From: JAJYVT01 sp027339205
Lineage (GTDB): Bacteria > Actinomycetota > Acidimicrobiia > Acidimicrobiales > RAAP-2
Direction of reading: 5' to 3'
DNA: 45,396 bases
Assembly: GCA_027339205.1 (NCBI GenBank)
Contig: DAHWOV010000094.1
Coordinates: 1-45,396, forward strand
The position numbers and the translations under genes are program-made. The notes beneath the pieces were generated by a model that was not told the DNA's origin, did no database searches, and worked only from the letters and a program-made list of their open reading frames with translations. Below, in pieces: positions 24,539 to 32,357 of the stretch (position 1 is its first letter; each line of letters begins with the position of its first letter).

Positions 24539-25519
24539 TCAGCTGTCCAGGTGGAGCGGGAGCCCGAAGGAGCAGAACAGCCGCTCGGGCTCCGACAACG
24601 CGAGGAAGAACGCCATCTCTGCGATCTTCCCCCCTGAGATCTCGAGCACCTGGAGCGCCCACGGCATGTAGCCGCCGTCGGGGTCCACCCGGTACTGCCC
24701 GAACGCCGGGCAGCCGTTGGCGGACGTCGCCACGAGGCGCGAGCCCCGGCAGTGGCTCGGCTGAGGCTGGCGCATCCAGGCCGCGATGTGCTCGGCACCC
24801 TGGAGCCACAGCTCGAAGGGGGGCATCGACTGGACCGCGTCGTCGTGCAGCAGCGTGACGAGCGCGTCCAGGTCGTAGCGCTCGAATGCGTCGACGTAGC
24901 GCGCGAGGAGGTCGGGGTCGACGTCGTCGAGCGGCCCCGACGCCCGGGGCGATGGCACCGCGGAGAGCGTCGCACGAGCCCGCTGGAGCGCGCTGTTCAC
25001 CGAGGCCACGGTCGTGCCGAGCAAGGCGGCCACCTCCGCGGCCGACCATCGCAGCACCTCGCAGAGGATGAGCGCCGCGCGCTGGCGCGGGGGCAGGTGC
25101 GCCAGCGCGCTCACGAAGGCCAGCCGGATCGACTCGCGAAAGGTCGCGACCTCCGCCGGGTCGTCGTAGTCGCCGGCGACGCTTCGGTCGGCGATGGGCG
25201 TGATCCACGTCGCCTCGGGGAGCGGCGCACGGAGCATGGACTCGTCCGGCGGCGACGAGGGGCCGAGCTCCATCGGGCGGGCGCGCCGCTGGACCTGCCT
25301 CGCCATGTCGATGCAGACGTTCGTGGCGATCCGGTAGAGCCATGACCGGATGCTCGAGCGTCCCTGGAAATCCGTTGCGTGCCGCCACGCGCGGAGGAAC
25401 GTCTCTTGCACCGCGTCCTCGGCCTCGAACGCAGAGCCGAGCATGCGGTAGCAGTAGCCGGTGAGCTCCCGGCGGTACGGCTCGAGGTCCGCCGCGGTCC
25501 CCGGCGCTCCGACCCTCAC
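24539..25519 (-). CDS. ECF sigma factor with C-terminal SnoaL-like domain (TIGR02960/SigG-like class)
   Basis: A 326-residue sigma factor. Region 2 is visible as YRRELTGYCYRMLGSAFEAEDAVQETFLRAWRHATDF plus SSIRSWLYRIATNVCIDM; region 4 as ALAHLPPRQRAALILCEVLRWSAAEVAALLGTTVASVNSALQRARATL. The last about 120 residues form a SnoaL/NTF2-like domain (YVDAFERYDLDALVTLLHDDAVQSMPPFELWLQG), as found in this sigma class and thought to modulate activity in place of an anti-sigma factor. GTG 25519 overlaps the stop of the HAD gene (GTGA), and GAGGG lies upstream. No anti-sigma gene is adjacent. It is the last gene of a long minus-strand run and converges with opuCC. Confidence 0.92.
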   Translation of the reverse strand: MRVGAPGTAADLEPYRRELTGYCYRMLGSAFEAEDAVQETFLRAWRHATDFQGRSSIRSWLYRIATNVCIDMARQVQRRARPMELGPSSPPDESMLRAPLPEATWITPIADRSVAGDYDDPAEVATFRESIRLAFVSALAHLPPRQRAALILCEVLRWSAAEVAALLGTTVASVNSALQRARATLSAVPSPRASGPLDDVDPDLLARYVDAFERYDLDALVTLLHDDAVQSMPPFELWLQGAEHIAAWMRQPQPSHCRGSRLVATSANGCPAFGQYRVDPDGGYMPWALQVLEISGGKIAEMAFFLALSEPERLFCSFGLPLHLDS

Positions 25520-26274
25520 CGCTGTAACCCTCGAGAGCGATCCGCCTGGCCGCGCTCGCCACCTTGGAGCGCGTGGGTCGACAAGAGGAGCTTCATGACG
25601 AGATCCGTGTCGGCGAGGTCCGCGAGGACCGCGTCGGCCTCGAGGGACTGCACCGCGTCGAACCCCTCGCGCCCGGTCCCCACGATCATGCAGCACACCC
25701 CCCCCGCCCGGGCGCAGCTGAGGTCGCGGGCGGTGTCGCCGATCACCCAGACCTGGTCTGGCAGATAGGTCTCCCCGCGTCGCTCCCGCACCCGGTCGAG
25801 CGCGATCGGCACGAGCCCGTCTCGATCGGCATGGTCTGTCCCGTAGGCGCCCACGGCGACGTCGAGGAAGCGGTCGAGGCCGAAGGCGTGGACCTTCACC
25901 ACGGCGTTGGCTCTGATGTTCCCGGTGAGCAGGGTCTGGCGCACCCCCCGGACCTCCGAGAGCGCCCCGAGCAGCTCGGCGACTCCCGGGTGGACAGCAC
26001 CCTCCACGCGCATCCGTGCCGAGCCGGCTGCGAGGATCCGCTGAGCCTCTCCGAGCGCGACGGGCACGAGCGTGTCGACGTCGCCGGGCGCCACGCGCGA
26101 GAGGCTGAGGAGCTCGCGGACGATCTGTGGGTCGGTCTTCCCTCCCATCGCGACCTCCGGCACCTCGTCGATCCCCGCCGCCCGGCACGCGCCGAGCTCG
26201 AGCGCGAGGCGCCCCACGGGACCCGTCGCAAGAAGCGTGCCGTCGATGTCCCAGAGGATGAGGCGCGTGGGCAC
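25516..26274 (-). CDS. HAD-family phosphatase
   Basis: A 252-residue haloacid dehalogenase-type hydrolase. Motif I is LILWDIDGTLL, motif II QTLLTGNIRANA (Thr), motif III lies around the region after LDVAVGAYGTDHADRDGLVPIALDRV, and motif IV is VWVIGDTARDLSCARAGG. The cap (EVAMGGKTDPQIVRELL) resembles phosphoglycolate/beta-phosphoglucomutase-like C1 caps. GTG 26274 is preferred over GTG 26280 because GGAGAGG is 8 bases before it. It is coupled to the sigma gene by a GTGA overlap and follows the MFS gene after 61 bases. The substrate is unknown. Confidence 0.87.
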   Translation of the reverse strand: MPTRLILWDIDGTLLATGPVGRLALELGACRAAGIDEVPEVAMGGKTDPQIVRELLSLSRVAPGDVDTLVPVALGEAQRILAAGSARMRVEGAVHPGVAELLGALSEVRGVRQTLLTGNIRANAVVKVHAFGLDRFLDVAVGAYGTDHADRDGLVPIALDRVRERRGETYLPDQVWVIGDTARDLSCARAGGVCCMIVGTGREGFDAVQSLEADAVLADLADTDLVMKLLLSTHALQGGERGQADRSRGLQR

Positions 26275-26335
26275 CGCCACAGCCTCTCCGGCCAAGGGCG
26301 CCTGCGCAACCCGACTGCAGGCCGGCGAGCGCGTC

Positions 26336-27649
26336 TCAGGTCGCCTCCACCGGATCGCCGCCCGCGAGCGCGGCGTCCGGCAGCTCTCGTCGACGTGGCG
26401 GATGCAGGGAGAACAGCACTGCGTAGAGCACGGCGTTCGCCACCTGGAGCACCGCCGCCAGCTCGAACGGCGCGGCGAGGCTGACCTCGTCGAAGAGATA
26501 GCCGGCCGTCGCTTGGCCCCCGGCCATCGTCGCCTGGGCAGGCAGGTTGGAGAGCGCGGCGACACTCGCCCGCTCATCGGGATCGGCCATGTCCTGGGTG
26601 AACGACTGGCGCAGCGGCAGCCCGATCCGCTGCACGAGCATCCGGACGAAGAAGACCGCGCCTGCGCTCCAGAATGCCGGCGCCAGCACCATCGGCACGA
26701 GCAGCGCACCCCCGACGGCGCGCACGACGCTGATCGCGCGCACCGTCCCGAGGAGGTTCGCGACCCGCGCCGCGGCGAGAGCCGAGGCCAGCGATCCCAG
26801 ATTGACCAGGGCGAACAGCAGCCCGATCGCGCCCGGGGTCGCCCCGTAACGGCGGAACAGCCAGTAGCTCACGAACGGGCCGAAGAGCCCGATGGCGGCG
26901 CCGTTCGTCCCGTTGGTCACCCAGAACCGCCACAGCGCGGGCCACGAGCGCCGGGGCCACCGGAGCCGGCGGCGTTCGCCGGCGGGATCCCGCGGGCGAG
27001 GGGCCTCGCGGATGAGCAGGCCGAGCAGCCCGGCCGCGGCGGACAGCGCCGCAGCGATCAGGAACGCGCCCCGGTACGCCTCGGTCGCCACCGGAGCGGA
27101 CATGTGCGGCGTCGTGCGGACGACCTCGGTGACGAAGCTTCCGAGGAGCGCGCCGAGCGAGGAGGTGAAGGCGACTCGTCCGAAGGCGGCCGCGCGCCGA
27201 TCGCCGCCCACGCTGTCGGCCACCAGTGCCGACTCGGCCGGCTGGTAAGGGCCCACGTTCCCGGCGCCGGCGCCGGCGCCACGGCCGAACGACCCGAGCG
27301 CGCCTGCCGCGAAGAGGAGCGCGGTGGCGCGAAGCTCTGCGTAGACCAACGCGGCCGCCGCGGCCACGAGCGGGAGCGCGACGAGGAAGGGCTTGCGGCC
27401 CAGCCGATCCGAGAGGAGCCCGACGGCGGCGCTCATGAGGGCGGACGCCACCGTCACGCCGACGAAGAGGACCCCGATCTCGAACCCGGAGAACCCGACG
27501 GCGGCGAGGTAGAGGGCGGTGACGATCGACGCGATCGCCCGCGCCGCGCTCATGCTCACTCGGGCGGCGAGGACCACCCGGAGATTGCGATCCGCCCATG
27601 GGGGCAGGACAGACCTCCAGCTCCTCTGCCAGAGCGCACGAAGGCTCAC
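26336..27649 (-). CDS. MFS transporter (multidrug/sugar efflux-like)
   Basis: A 437-residue major facilitator protein with about 12 hydrophobic segments. The conserved loop 2-3 motif appears as GLLSDRLGRKPFLVALPLV, and other helices as FEIGVLFVGVTVASALMSAAV, GSFGRGAGAGAGNVGPY, FWVTNGTNGAAIGLFGPFVSYWLF. GTG 27649 overlaps the stop of the ATPase gene (GTGA). A Gly-Ala run (GAGAGAG) arises from a gccggc microsatellite near 27264-27282. Its place directly behind two ABC ATPase genes suggests an export or envelope-related function, but the substrate cannot be read from the sequence. Confidence 0.88.
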   Translation of the reverse strand: MSLRALWQRSWRSVLPPWADRNLRVVLAARVSMSAARAIASIVTALYLAAVGFSGFEIGVLFVGVTVASALMSAAVGLLSDRLGRKPFLVALPLVAAAAALVYAELRATALLFAAGALGSFGRGAGAGAGNVGPYQPAESALVADSVGGDRRAAAFGRVAFTSSLGALLGSFVTEVVRTTPHMSAPVATEAYRGAFLIAAALSAAAGLLGLLIREAPRPRDPAGERRRLRWPRRSWPALWRFWVTNGTNGAAIGLFGPFVSYWLFRRYGATPGAIGLLFALVNLGSLASALAAARVANLLGTVRAISVVRAVGGALLVPMVLAPAFWSAGAVFFVRMLVQRIGLPLRQSFTQDMADPDERASVAALSNLPAQATMAGGQATAGYLFDEVSLAAPFELAAVLQVANAVLYAVLFSLHPPRRRELPDAALAGGDPVEAT

Positions 27650-28335
27650 CCTGTCGAAGGGCCCGAAGAGGCGGAAGAGGAGACCGTCGTCCTCACGATG
27701 GCGCCCTCGAGGAGGTGCACGACGGTGTCGCATGCGCCGATGACGTCGGGGTCGTCGGAGGCGATGACCACCACGTTGCGGCGCGCCGCGTGGGCGCACA
27801 GGAGTTGGAGGACGCGCTCGCGGTTGTCGGGGTCGAGCTCTGCGGTCGGCTCGTCCGCCACGAGGACCGACGGCTCGGCAGCGAGCGCCCGGGCGACCCC
27901 GACCCGCTGGCGCTGCCCGCCCGAGAGCTCGTCGACGGGCCGGTCCTTCTGCTCGGACAGCCCCACGGCGCCCAGGGCGGCGTCCACCCGCCGTGCGACG
28001 GCCTCGCGCTCGACGCTGCGCGCCTGGAGCGGGAAGGCCACGTTCTCCGCCGCGGTCAACCCGCTGAGCAGCCCGTGGTTCTGAAGGATCAGCCCGACCG
28101 TCGGGCGCGCGTCGGCCATCGCCTCGCCGCCGTAGCGCACGCTGCCTCCCGACGGGGCGAGGACCCCGGCCAGTACGGCGCACAGGACGGTCTTGCCGGC
28201 GCCCGACGGACCGGCGATCCCCAACAGCTCCCCGGGCTGCACGGCGAGATCGATCCCGTGGAGGACCCAGCGCTCGCCCACGCGTACGCCGACCCCGCGG
28301 AGCTCGAGAAGAGCCGCGGCCGGCTCGACGGTCAC
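27646..28335 (-). CDS. ABC transporter ATPase (LolD/MacB-like) with non-canonical H-loop
   Basis: A 229-residue ATPase of the MacB/LolD/FtsE-like group. Walker A GPSGAGKT, Q-loop LILQNHGLL, an intact signature ELSGGQRQRVGVARAL, Walker B VLVADEPTAELD. The H-loop His is missing: the position normally reading THD is ASDDPD. GTG 28335 overlaps the end of the second ATPase gene (GTGA), and its own stop overlaps the MFS start. With the neighbouring ATPase, which has the complementary defect, it most likely forms a heterodimer on the 1024-residue FtsX-type permease. Confidence 0.9.
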   Translation of the reverse strand: MTVEPAAALLELRGVGVRVGERWVLHGIDLAVQPGELLGIAGPSGAGKTVLCAVLAGVLAPSGGSVRYGGEAMADARPTVGLILQNHGLLSGLTAAENVAFPLQARSVEREAVARRVDAALGAVGLSEQKDRPVDELSGGQRQRVGVARALAAEPSVLVADEPTAELDPDNRERVLQLLCAHAARRNVVVIASDDPDVIGACDTVVHLLEGAIVRTTVSSSASSGPSTG

Positions 28336-29213
28336 GGCAGTGCCTCGGGAGGGTGGAGCTCGACGCGCGTGGGGGTGACGACCACCTTCACCCTGCTGTT
28401 GGGGGGGAGCAACGCGAGGGCGTCGGGCGGGAGCTGCACGGATCCGGACCCGTCGACGACGGCGAACTCCTCGCCGAGGTGCGCCTCCACGCCGACGCGC
28501 CCGTCCCGGATCGTGACGGTCCTCGGGAACAGGTCGGCGATCACGGGGTCGTGCGTCACGATGACGACCGTCGTCCCGAAGTCCGCGTTCACCTTCTTCA
28601 AGAGCGCGACCACCCCCTCGGCGCCTGTGGATGTCAGCTGCGCGGTCGGCTCGTCCGCGAGCAGCAGCCGTGCACCCGGCGCGACGCCGGCCGCGACAGC
28701 GACAGCTTGCTGCAGGGCTCTCGGGAGACCGTTCAGCGGGGCGTCGGCGACCTCTTCGAGCCCGAGGTGGGACAGGAGCTCGTCGGGGGACCACGGCGGG
28801 GGTCGGCCCTCACGCACCGCGCCGTGCTGTGCGAACCAGACGTTCTCGAGCGCGGTCGCGAAGGGCAGGACGTTGGGCAGCGTCCCTTGGACGATGTAGC
28901 TGATCTCGACGGCGCGCAACCGGCGCCGCTCCGCGCCCTTCAAGCGCCCGAGATCGGTGCCGTCCACCCGCACGATGCCGGCCGAGGCGGCCATGAGCCC
29001 GGCCATGAGGCGCAGCACGGTCGTCTTGCCCATGCCCGAGGGGCCGAGCAGCGCGAGCATCTCCCCGGCCGCCACCTCCAAGTCGACGCCGCGGAGGCCG
29101 ACGACGTCCGCGCCGGCCTGGCGGTAGAGGTGGACGACGCCCACGAGCTCGACGGCGACCCCGCCGCGGCCCGACACGTCCGGTTGGCGGCCTGCGTCGG
29201 CGAGAAGGGTCAT
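28332..29213 (-). CDS. ABC transporter ATPase with degenerate signature motif and C-terminal extension
   Basis: A 293-residue ATPase. Walker A GPSGMGKTT, Q-loop YIVQGTLPN, Walker B LLLADEPTAQL with the catalytic Glu, and H-loop VIVTHDPVIA are present, but the LSGGQ signature is replaced by LPRALQQ. About 60 residues beyond the usual end (VDGSGSVQLPPDALALLPPNSRVKVVV) form a small beta-rich tail resembling an AbrB-like swapped-hairpin strand. ATG 29213 overlaps the permease stop (ATGA). Its active-site motifs complement those of the next gene, so the pair should have one canonical and one degenerate ATP site. Confidence 0.9.
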   Translation of the reverse strand: MTLLADAGRQPDVSGRGGVAVELVGVVHLYRQAGADVVGLRGVDLEVAAGEMLALLGPSGMGKTTVLRLMAGLMAASAGIVRVDGTDLGRLKGAERRRLRAVEISYIVQGTLPNVLPFATALENVWFAQHGAVREGRPPPWSPDELLSHLGLEEVADAPLNGLPRALQQAVAVAAGVAPGARLLLADEPTAQLTSTGAEGVVALLKKVNADFGTTVVIVTHDPVIADLFPRTVTIRDGRVGVEAHLGEEFAVVDGSGSVQLPPDALALLPPNSRVKVVVTPTRVELHPPEALP

Positions 29214-32200
29214 CCCTGGCTCTCCCAGAGCTTGTCGATGGTCGCCCTCGTCGCGACCGCCGAAGCCCCCAACCAGGTCGCGAGCGCGAGCGCGGTCGCG
29301 ATCGCCGCGAGCGTCGCCACGAGCAGCTCGCCGGGAAGGGCGAAGCTGAGCGGCGGCCCCGCGCCCGGGTGGGCGAACTCCGGCACCGAGCGCATGCCGA
29401 CCGCCGCCGCCGCGATCCCCGCGCCCGCGCCCACCACGGCACCGACGGCGATCGCCAGGATCTGCTCGGTCCAGAAGAGCCGCCGGAGCGCCCGCCGGCC
29501 GAGCCCGAGGACGTGCATCACCGCCAGCTCCCCCTCCTTGCGCCGCGCGCCGGACACGACGGCGAAGCTCGCCGCGCCGAGCAGCAGCACGGCCGCCGCC
29601 GCGGCGGCGAGCAGGAAGAAGAAGTACGCGAGGCCGACACCGCCCTTCTCGTCCTGCGCCGCGCGCGCGGACGCCGTCTGCCTGGAGAGGACGCTCAGCC
29701 CGCGAGCTTTCAGCGCCCTCAGGAGCGACGGCGGCGAGGACGCCGACAGCCACACCTCGGTGGTGTCGGTCGTGAACGGCGTCGCGACGAGCCGCTCCGC
29801 CGCTTCGAGGTCGACCAAGGTGGCGTCCGCCCCGACCGAGGGGAGGGACGCCACCTCGGCGACGGTGTGACCCGGGATCGTCCCGCCGTCGAGCCCGACC
29901 AGGAGCGGGCCGCCGTGCCCGGATGCAGACGATGCCGTCACCGGGGTGACCACCGTGGGCAGCACGGCGGGGGCGTCGTGGGGGGAGACGAGCACCGTGG
30001 CGTTCAGATAGCCGAGGCGCGCACGGACGAAGAGGCCGCCCGCGCCGGCGGCGGCACGAGCCCCCTGGCTGGCCGTCCAGGCACCACGGCTCGACAGCGC
30101 CGCGCGCAGCGGCGCCGGCGCCCCGTGGCGGACGACCGACATCGCGCGGATCGTGAGTGCAACCTTCGCCGTCGACGACGCGCGCGGCGCTGTCCAGCTG
30201 ATCGCCAGGTCGGTGAGGTGGCACCCGCCGGGGCACGCGCCTGCCAGCGGCGCGCGGTACGTGTGGGTCCCGGGCAGGAGCGCCCCGAGTGTGAGCCGCG
30301 TCGAGTCCTGGTAGTCGGGGTCGTAGAGGTCGACCGCGAGCTGGGGGGGCGCACCGCTGAAGGTCTCGCTCGCGTCAGCGCTGATCGCGATCGCCCCCCC
30401 CGCCACCTCGACGGGGGGGGTGAGCCCGGAGGGGACGAGCCGCCGCGCGACATGAGACGCCCCGATCCCCATGGTGGGGGGCCAGGACATCACCGACGCC
30501 ATGCTCCTCGTGTCGACCGCGAGCGTCGTCCCGCTGGCCGCGTGCTCGACGACGGCCGCCATCGCGTCGTGCCGACCGTGCTCGGCGCTCCGCACGGCGC
30601 CGAGGAATGTGACGCCGGGCGGCACCGACACGGTGAGCACGCTCGGCGCGCCCACGTCGAAGGCGCTCCGCGCGTCGCGGTTGCGGGCGGCGATCGCCCA
30701 TCCGCTGGTCGCGAACGCGGCCAACCCGACGCCCAGCGCGCCGAGCAGGACCACCGCGCTGAACTCGGACCGGCGTGCGACCCGTCGCGAGGCGTAGGAC
30801 GCCGCAAGCCTGGGGGAGTAGGCCGTGCGCCGCTGAGAGGGGCGGAGCGCGAGCGGGAGGAGGCGCGCGCCGAGGACGCCCGCGCCCAGTGCGAGCAGCC
30901 CCGGCGCGAGGGCGGCCAGGGCATCCGCGGACGAACCCCTGCCGGTCGAGACGCCCGTCACCGCCAGCTCGAAGAAGGCGGCGGCCGCCAGGCCGATCGC
31001 GAGCACCTCGGCGGCGATCCGGGCGACGGAGTGCCGGGCGAGCGCGGAGGTGGACCCCAAAGGCGTGTCGGCGCCGGAGGTGAGCACGTGCCTCGTGCCG
31101 ATCGCGGTCGCCACGAGGCCCGCGATCCCCGCAGCGAGGGCGGTACCGACCGCAGCCAAGGGGACCGGGGCGCCGAGCCGCCCGCCGAACACCGCGGGCG
31201 CCATGGCGCTCGCGCCGGCCCAGGCGCAGAGCACGCCCACGGGGACCGCCGTGAGGACGATCACCACGGGCTCGGACATCGCGACCGCGAGCGTGCTGAG
31301 CGGCCGGTAGCCGCGCAGTGCGGCGAGCCGGACGTCAGGCTCTCGATCCGCCGCCGTCCGGCTCGCGACGAAGTAGAGGACCAACACGGCGAACAGTGCC
31401 AGCTCGAGGTCGACGACCGAGACGATCGTCCCGGCGGTGTGCTCGGTGGACGCGGCGCCCGCCAGCACCCCTGGAAGCTCGGTGCCGAGCCGCACCCCGT
31501 GGTGGAGGTCCGCCGCGCCGAGGCGGGAGAGGGTCTCGTCGGCGGCCGCGACCGCGCTCGTCGGGAACGCGGCGGCGCGCAGGGGGAACTGGTCGAGCGT
31601 CGTCACGCGCGCGCCGGCCCGCGGGAGCGAGGCGATGGTCCGCGCGCTCGCGAACACGTCGTCGAGGAGCGGGAGCGCGGGGTTCTTCCCTGCGCCGAAG
31701 CCGAAGAAGTTCTGCCCCCACCAGTACGGTGTCGCGGCGCTCCCCGCCGCGTAGAGGCCCCCCACGACGAAGGTGGCCCTGACGCCGGTCCCGATGTCGA
31801 GATCCGCCCGCGTGCCCACCTTCCAGCCGAGCAGGCGGGCGCTCCGGTCGCTCACCGCGATGGCGCCCAGTGAGGTCGGGCAGCGGCCCGCGACGAAGTG
31901 CAGGTGATGGCAGACCCCGGTCCTGGAGGCGAGCGTGCTGGCGTAGGGCTGACCGCGGGAGCTGGTCGTCAGCGCGGCGAGCCGGGTCTGGATGGGTGGG
32001 CCGTAGAAGCGGCCGATGCCCGAGCGCTCCAACGCGCGCGCCGCCGGTGCGAGGCCCGCGTCATGCCGGGCTGTCACGGGCAGGAGGGTGGCCCCGACGT
32101 TCGCCGGCTGTGCGGCGCGCAGCGTCTGGGTGAGCGTCGTCTCGTTTTCGAGCGCGAGGTAGATCGGCCCCAACGCGCCGATCCCGGTCCCGAGAAGAGC

Positions 32201-32284
32201 CACGACGAACATCGCGAGCGAGCTGCGCCACCGCCACCGGAGCCCCGAGAGGAGGAGCGAGAGCCTGACGTGGCGCCGCGTCAC
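29210..32284 (-). CDS. FtsX/MacB-type ABC permease, double-length
   Basis: A 1024-residue membrane protein. An N-terminal helix (RWRSSLAMFVVALLGTGIGALGPIYLAL) is followed by a large extracytoplasmic region, a first FtsX-like membrane block (about residues 285-480: LELALFAVLVLYFVASRTAADREPDVRLAALRGYRPLST), a second helix near residue 510 (SEFSAVVLLGALGVGLAAFATSGWAIA), another large outer region and a second FtsX block at the end (YFFFLLAAAAAAVLLLGAASFAVVSGARRKEGELAVMHVLGL). The two halves are analogous, so one chain can supply both permease halves. GTG 32284 starts it. Such permeases drive extracytoplasmic work (lipoprotein, peptide or wall-enzyme handling) rather than classical solute import. 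Confidence 0.88.
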   Translation of the reverse strand: MTRRHVRLSLLLSGLRWRWRSSLAMFVVALLGTGIGALGPIYLALENETTLTQTLRAAQPANVGATLLPVTARHDAGLAPAARALERSGIGRFYGPPIQTRLAALTTSSRGQPYASTLASRTGVCHHLHFVAGRCPTSLGAIAVSDRSARLLGWKVGTRADLDIGTGVRATFVVGGLYAAGSAATPYWWGQNFFGFGAGKNPALPLLDDVFASARTIASLPRAGARVTTLDQFPLRAAAFPTSAVAAADETLSRLGAADLHHGVRLGTELPGVLAGAASTEHTAGTIVSVVDLELALFAVLVLYFVASRTAADREPDVRLAALRGYRPLSTLAVAMSEPVVIVLTAVPVGVLCAWAGASAMAPAVFGGRLGAPVPLAAVGTALAAGIAGLVATAIGTRHVLTSGADTPLGSTSALARHSVARIAAEVLAIGLAAAAFFELAVTGVSTGRGSSADALAALAPGLLALGAGVLGARLLPLALRPSQRRTAYSPRLAASYASRRVARRSEFSAVVLLGALGVGLAAFATSGWAIAARNRDARSAFDVGAPSVLTVSVPPGVTFLGAVRSAEHGRHDAMAAVVEHAASGTTLAVDTRSMASVMSWPPTMGIGASHVARRLVPSGLTPPVEVAGGAIAISADASETFSGAPPQLAVDLYDPDYQDSTRLTLGALLPGTHTYRAPLAGACPGGCHLTDLAISWTAPRASSTAKVALTIRAMSVVRHGAPAPLRAALSSRGAWTASQGARAAAGAGGLFVRARLGYLNATVLVSPHDAPAVLPTVVTPVTASSASGHGGPLLVGLDGGTIPGHTVAEVASLPSVGADATLVDLEAAERLVATPFTTDTTEVWLSASSPPSLLRALKARGLSVLSRQTASARAAQDEKGGVGLAYFFFLLAAAAAAVLLLGAASFAVVSGARRKEGELAVMHVLGLGRRALRRLFWTEQILAIAVGAVVGAGAGIAAAAVGMRSVPEFAHPGAGPPLSFALPGELLVATLAAIATALALATWLGASAVATRATIDKLWESQG

Positions 32285-32357
32285 GCTGCGGGAACCTACC
32301 CGAGGCCGGCGGCGGGGTCGCTGTCGGCCGGCACTCCTGCCCCGTTCAACACGCCGC

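Noticed and set aside
26072..28084. 670-codon plus-strand frame opposite the MFS and ATPase genes
   Set aside because: Same reason: the minus strand encodes recognisable MFS and ABC proteins with overlapping starts and stops.
29369..31873. 834-codon plus-strand frame opposite the FtsX-type permease
   Set aside because: Its composition is Arg/Glu/Gly-rich without motifs, which is the usual antisense artefact of high third-position GC. The minus-strand permease has clear membrane segments and coupled neighbours.
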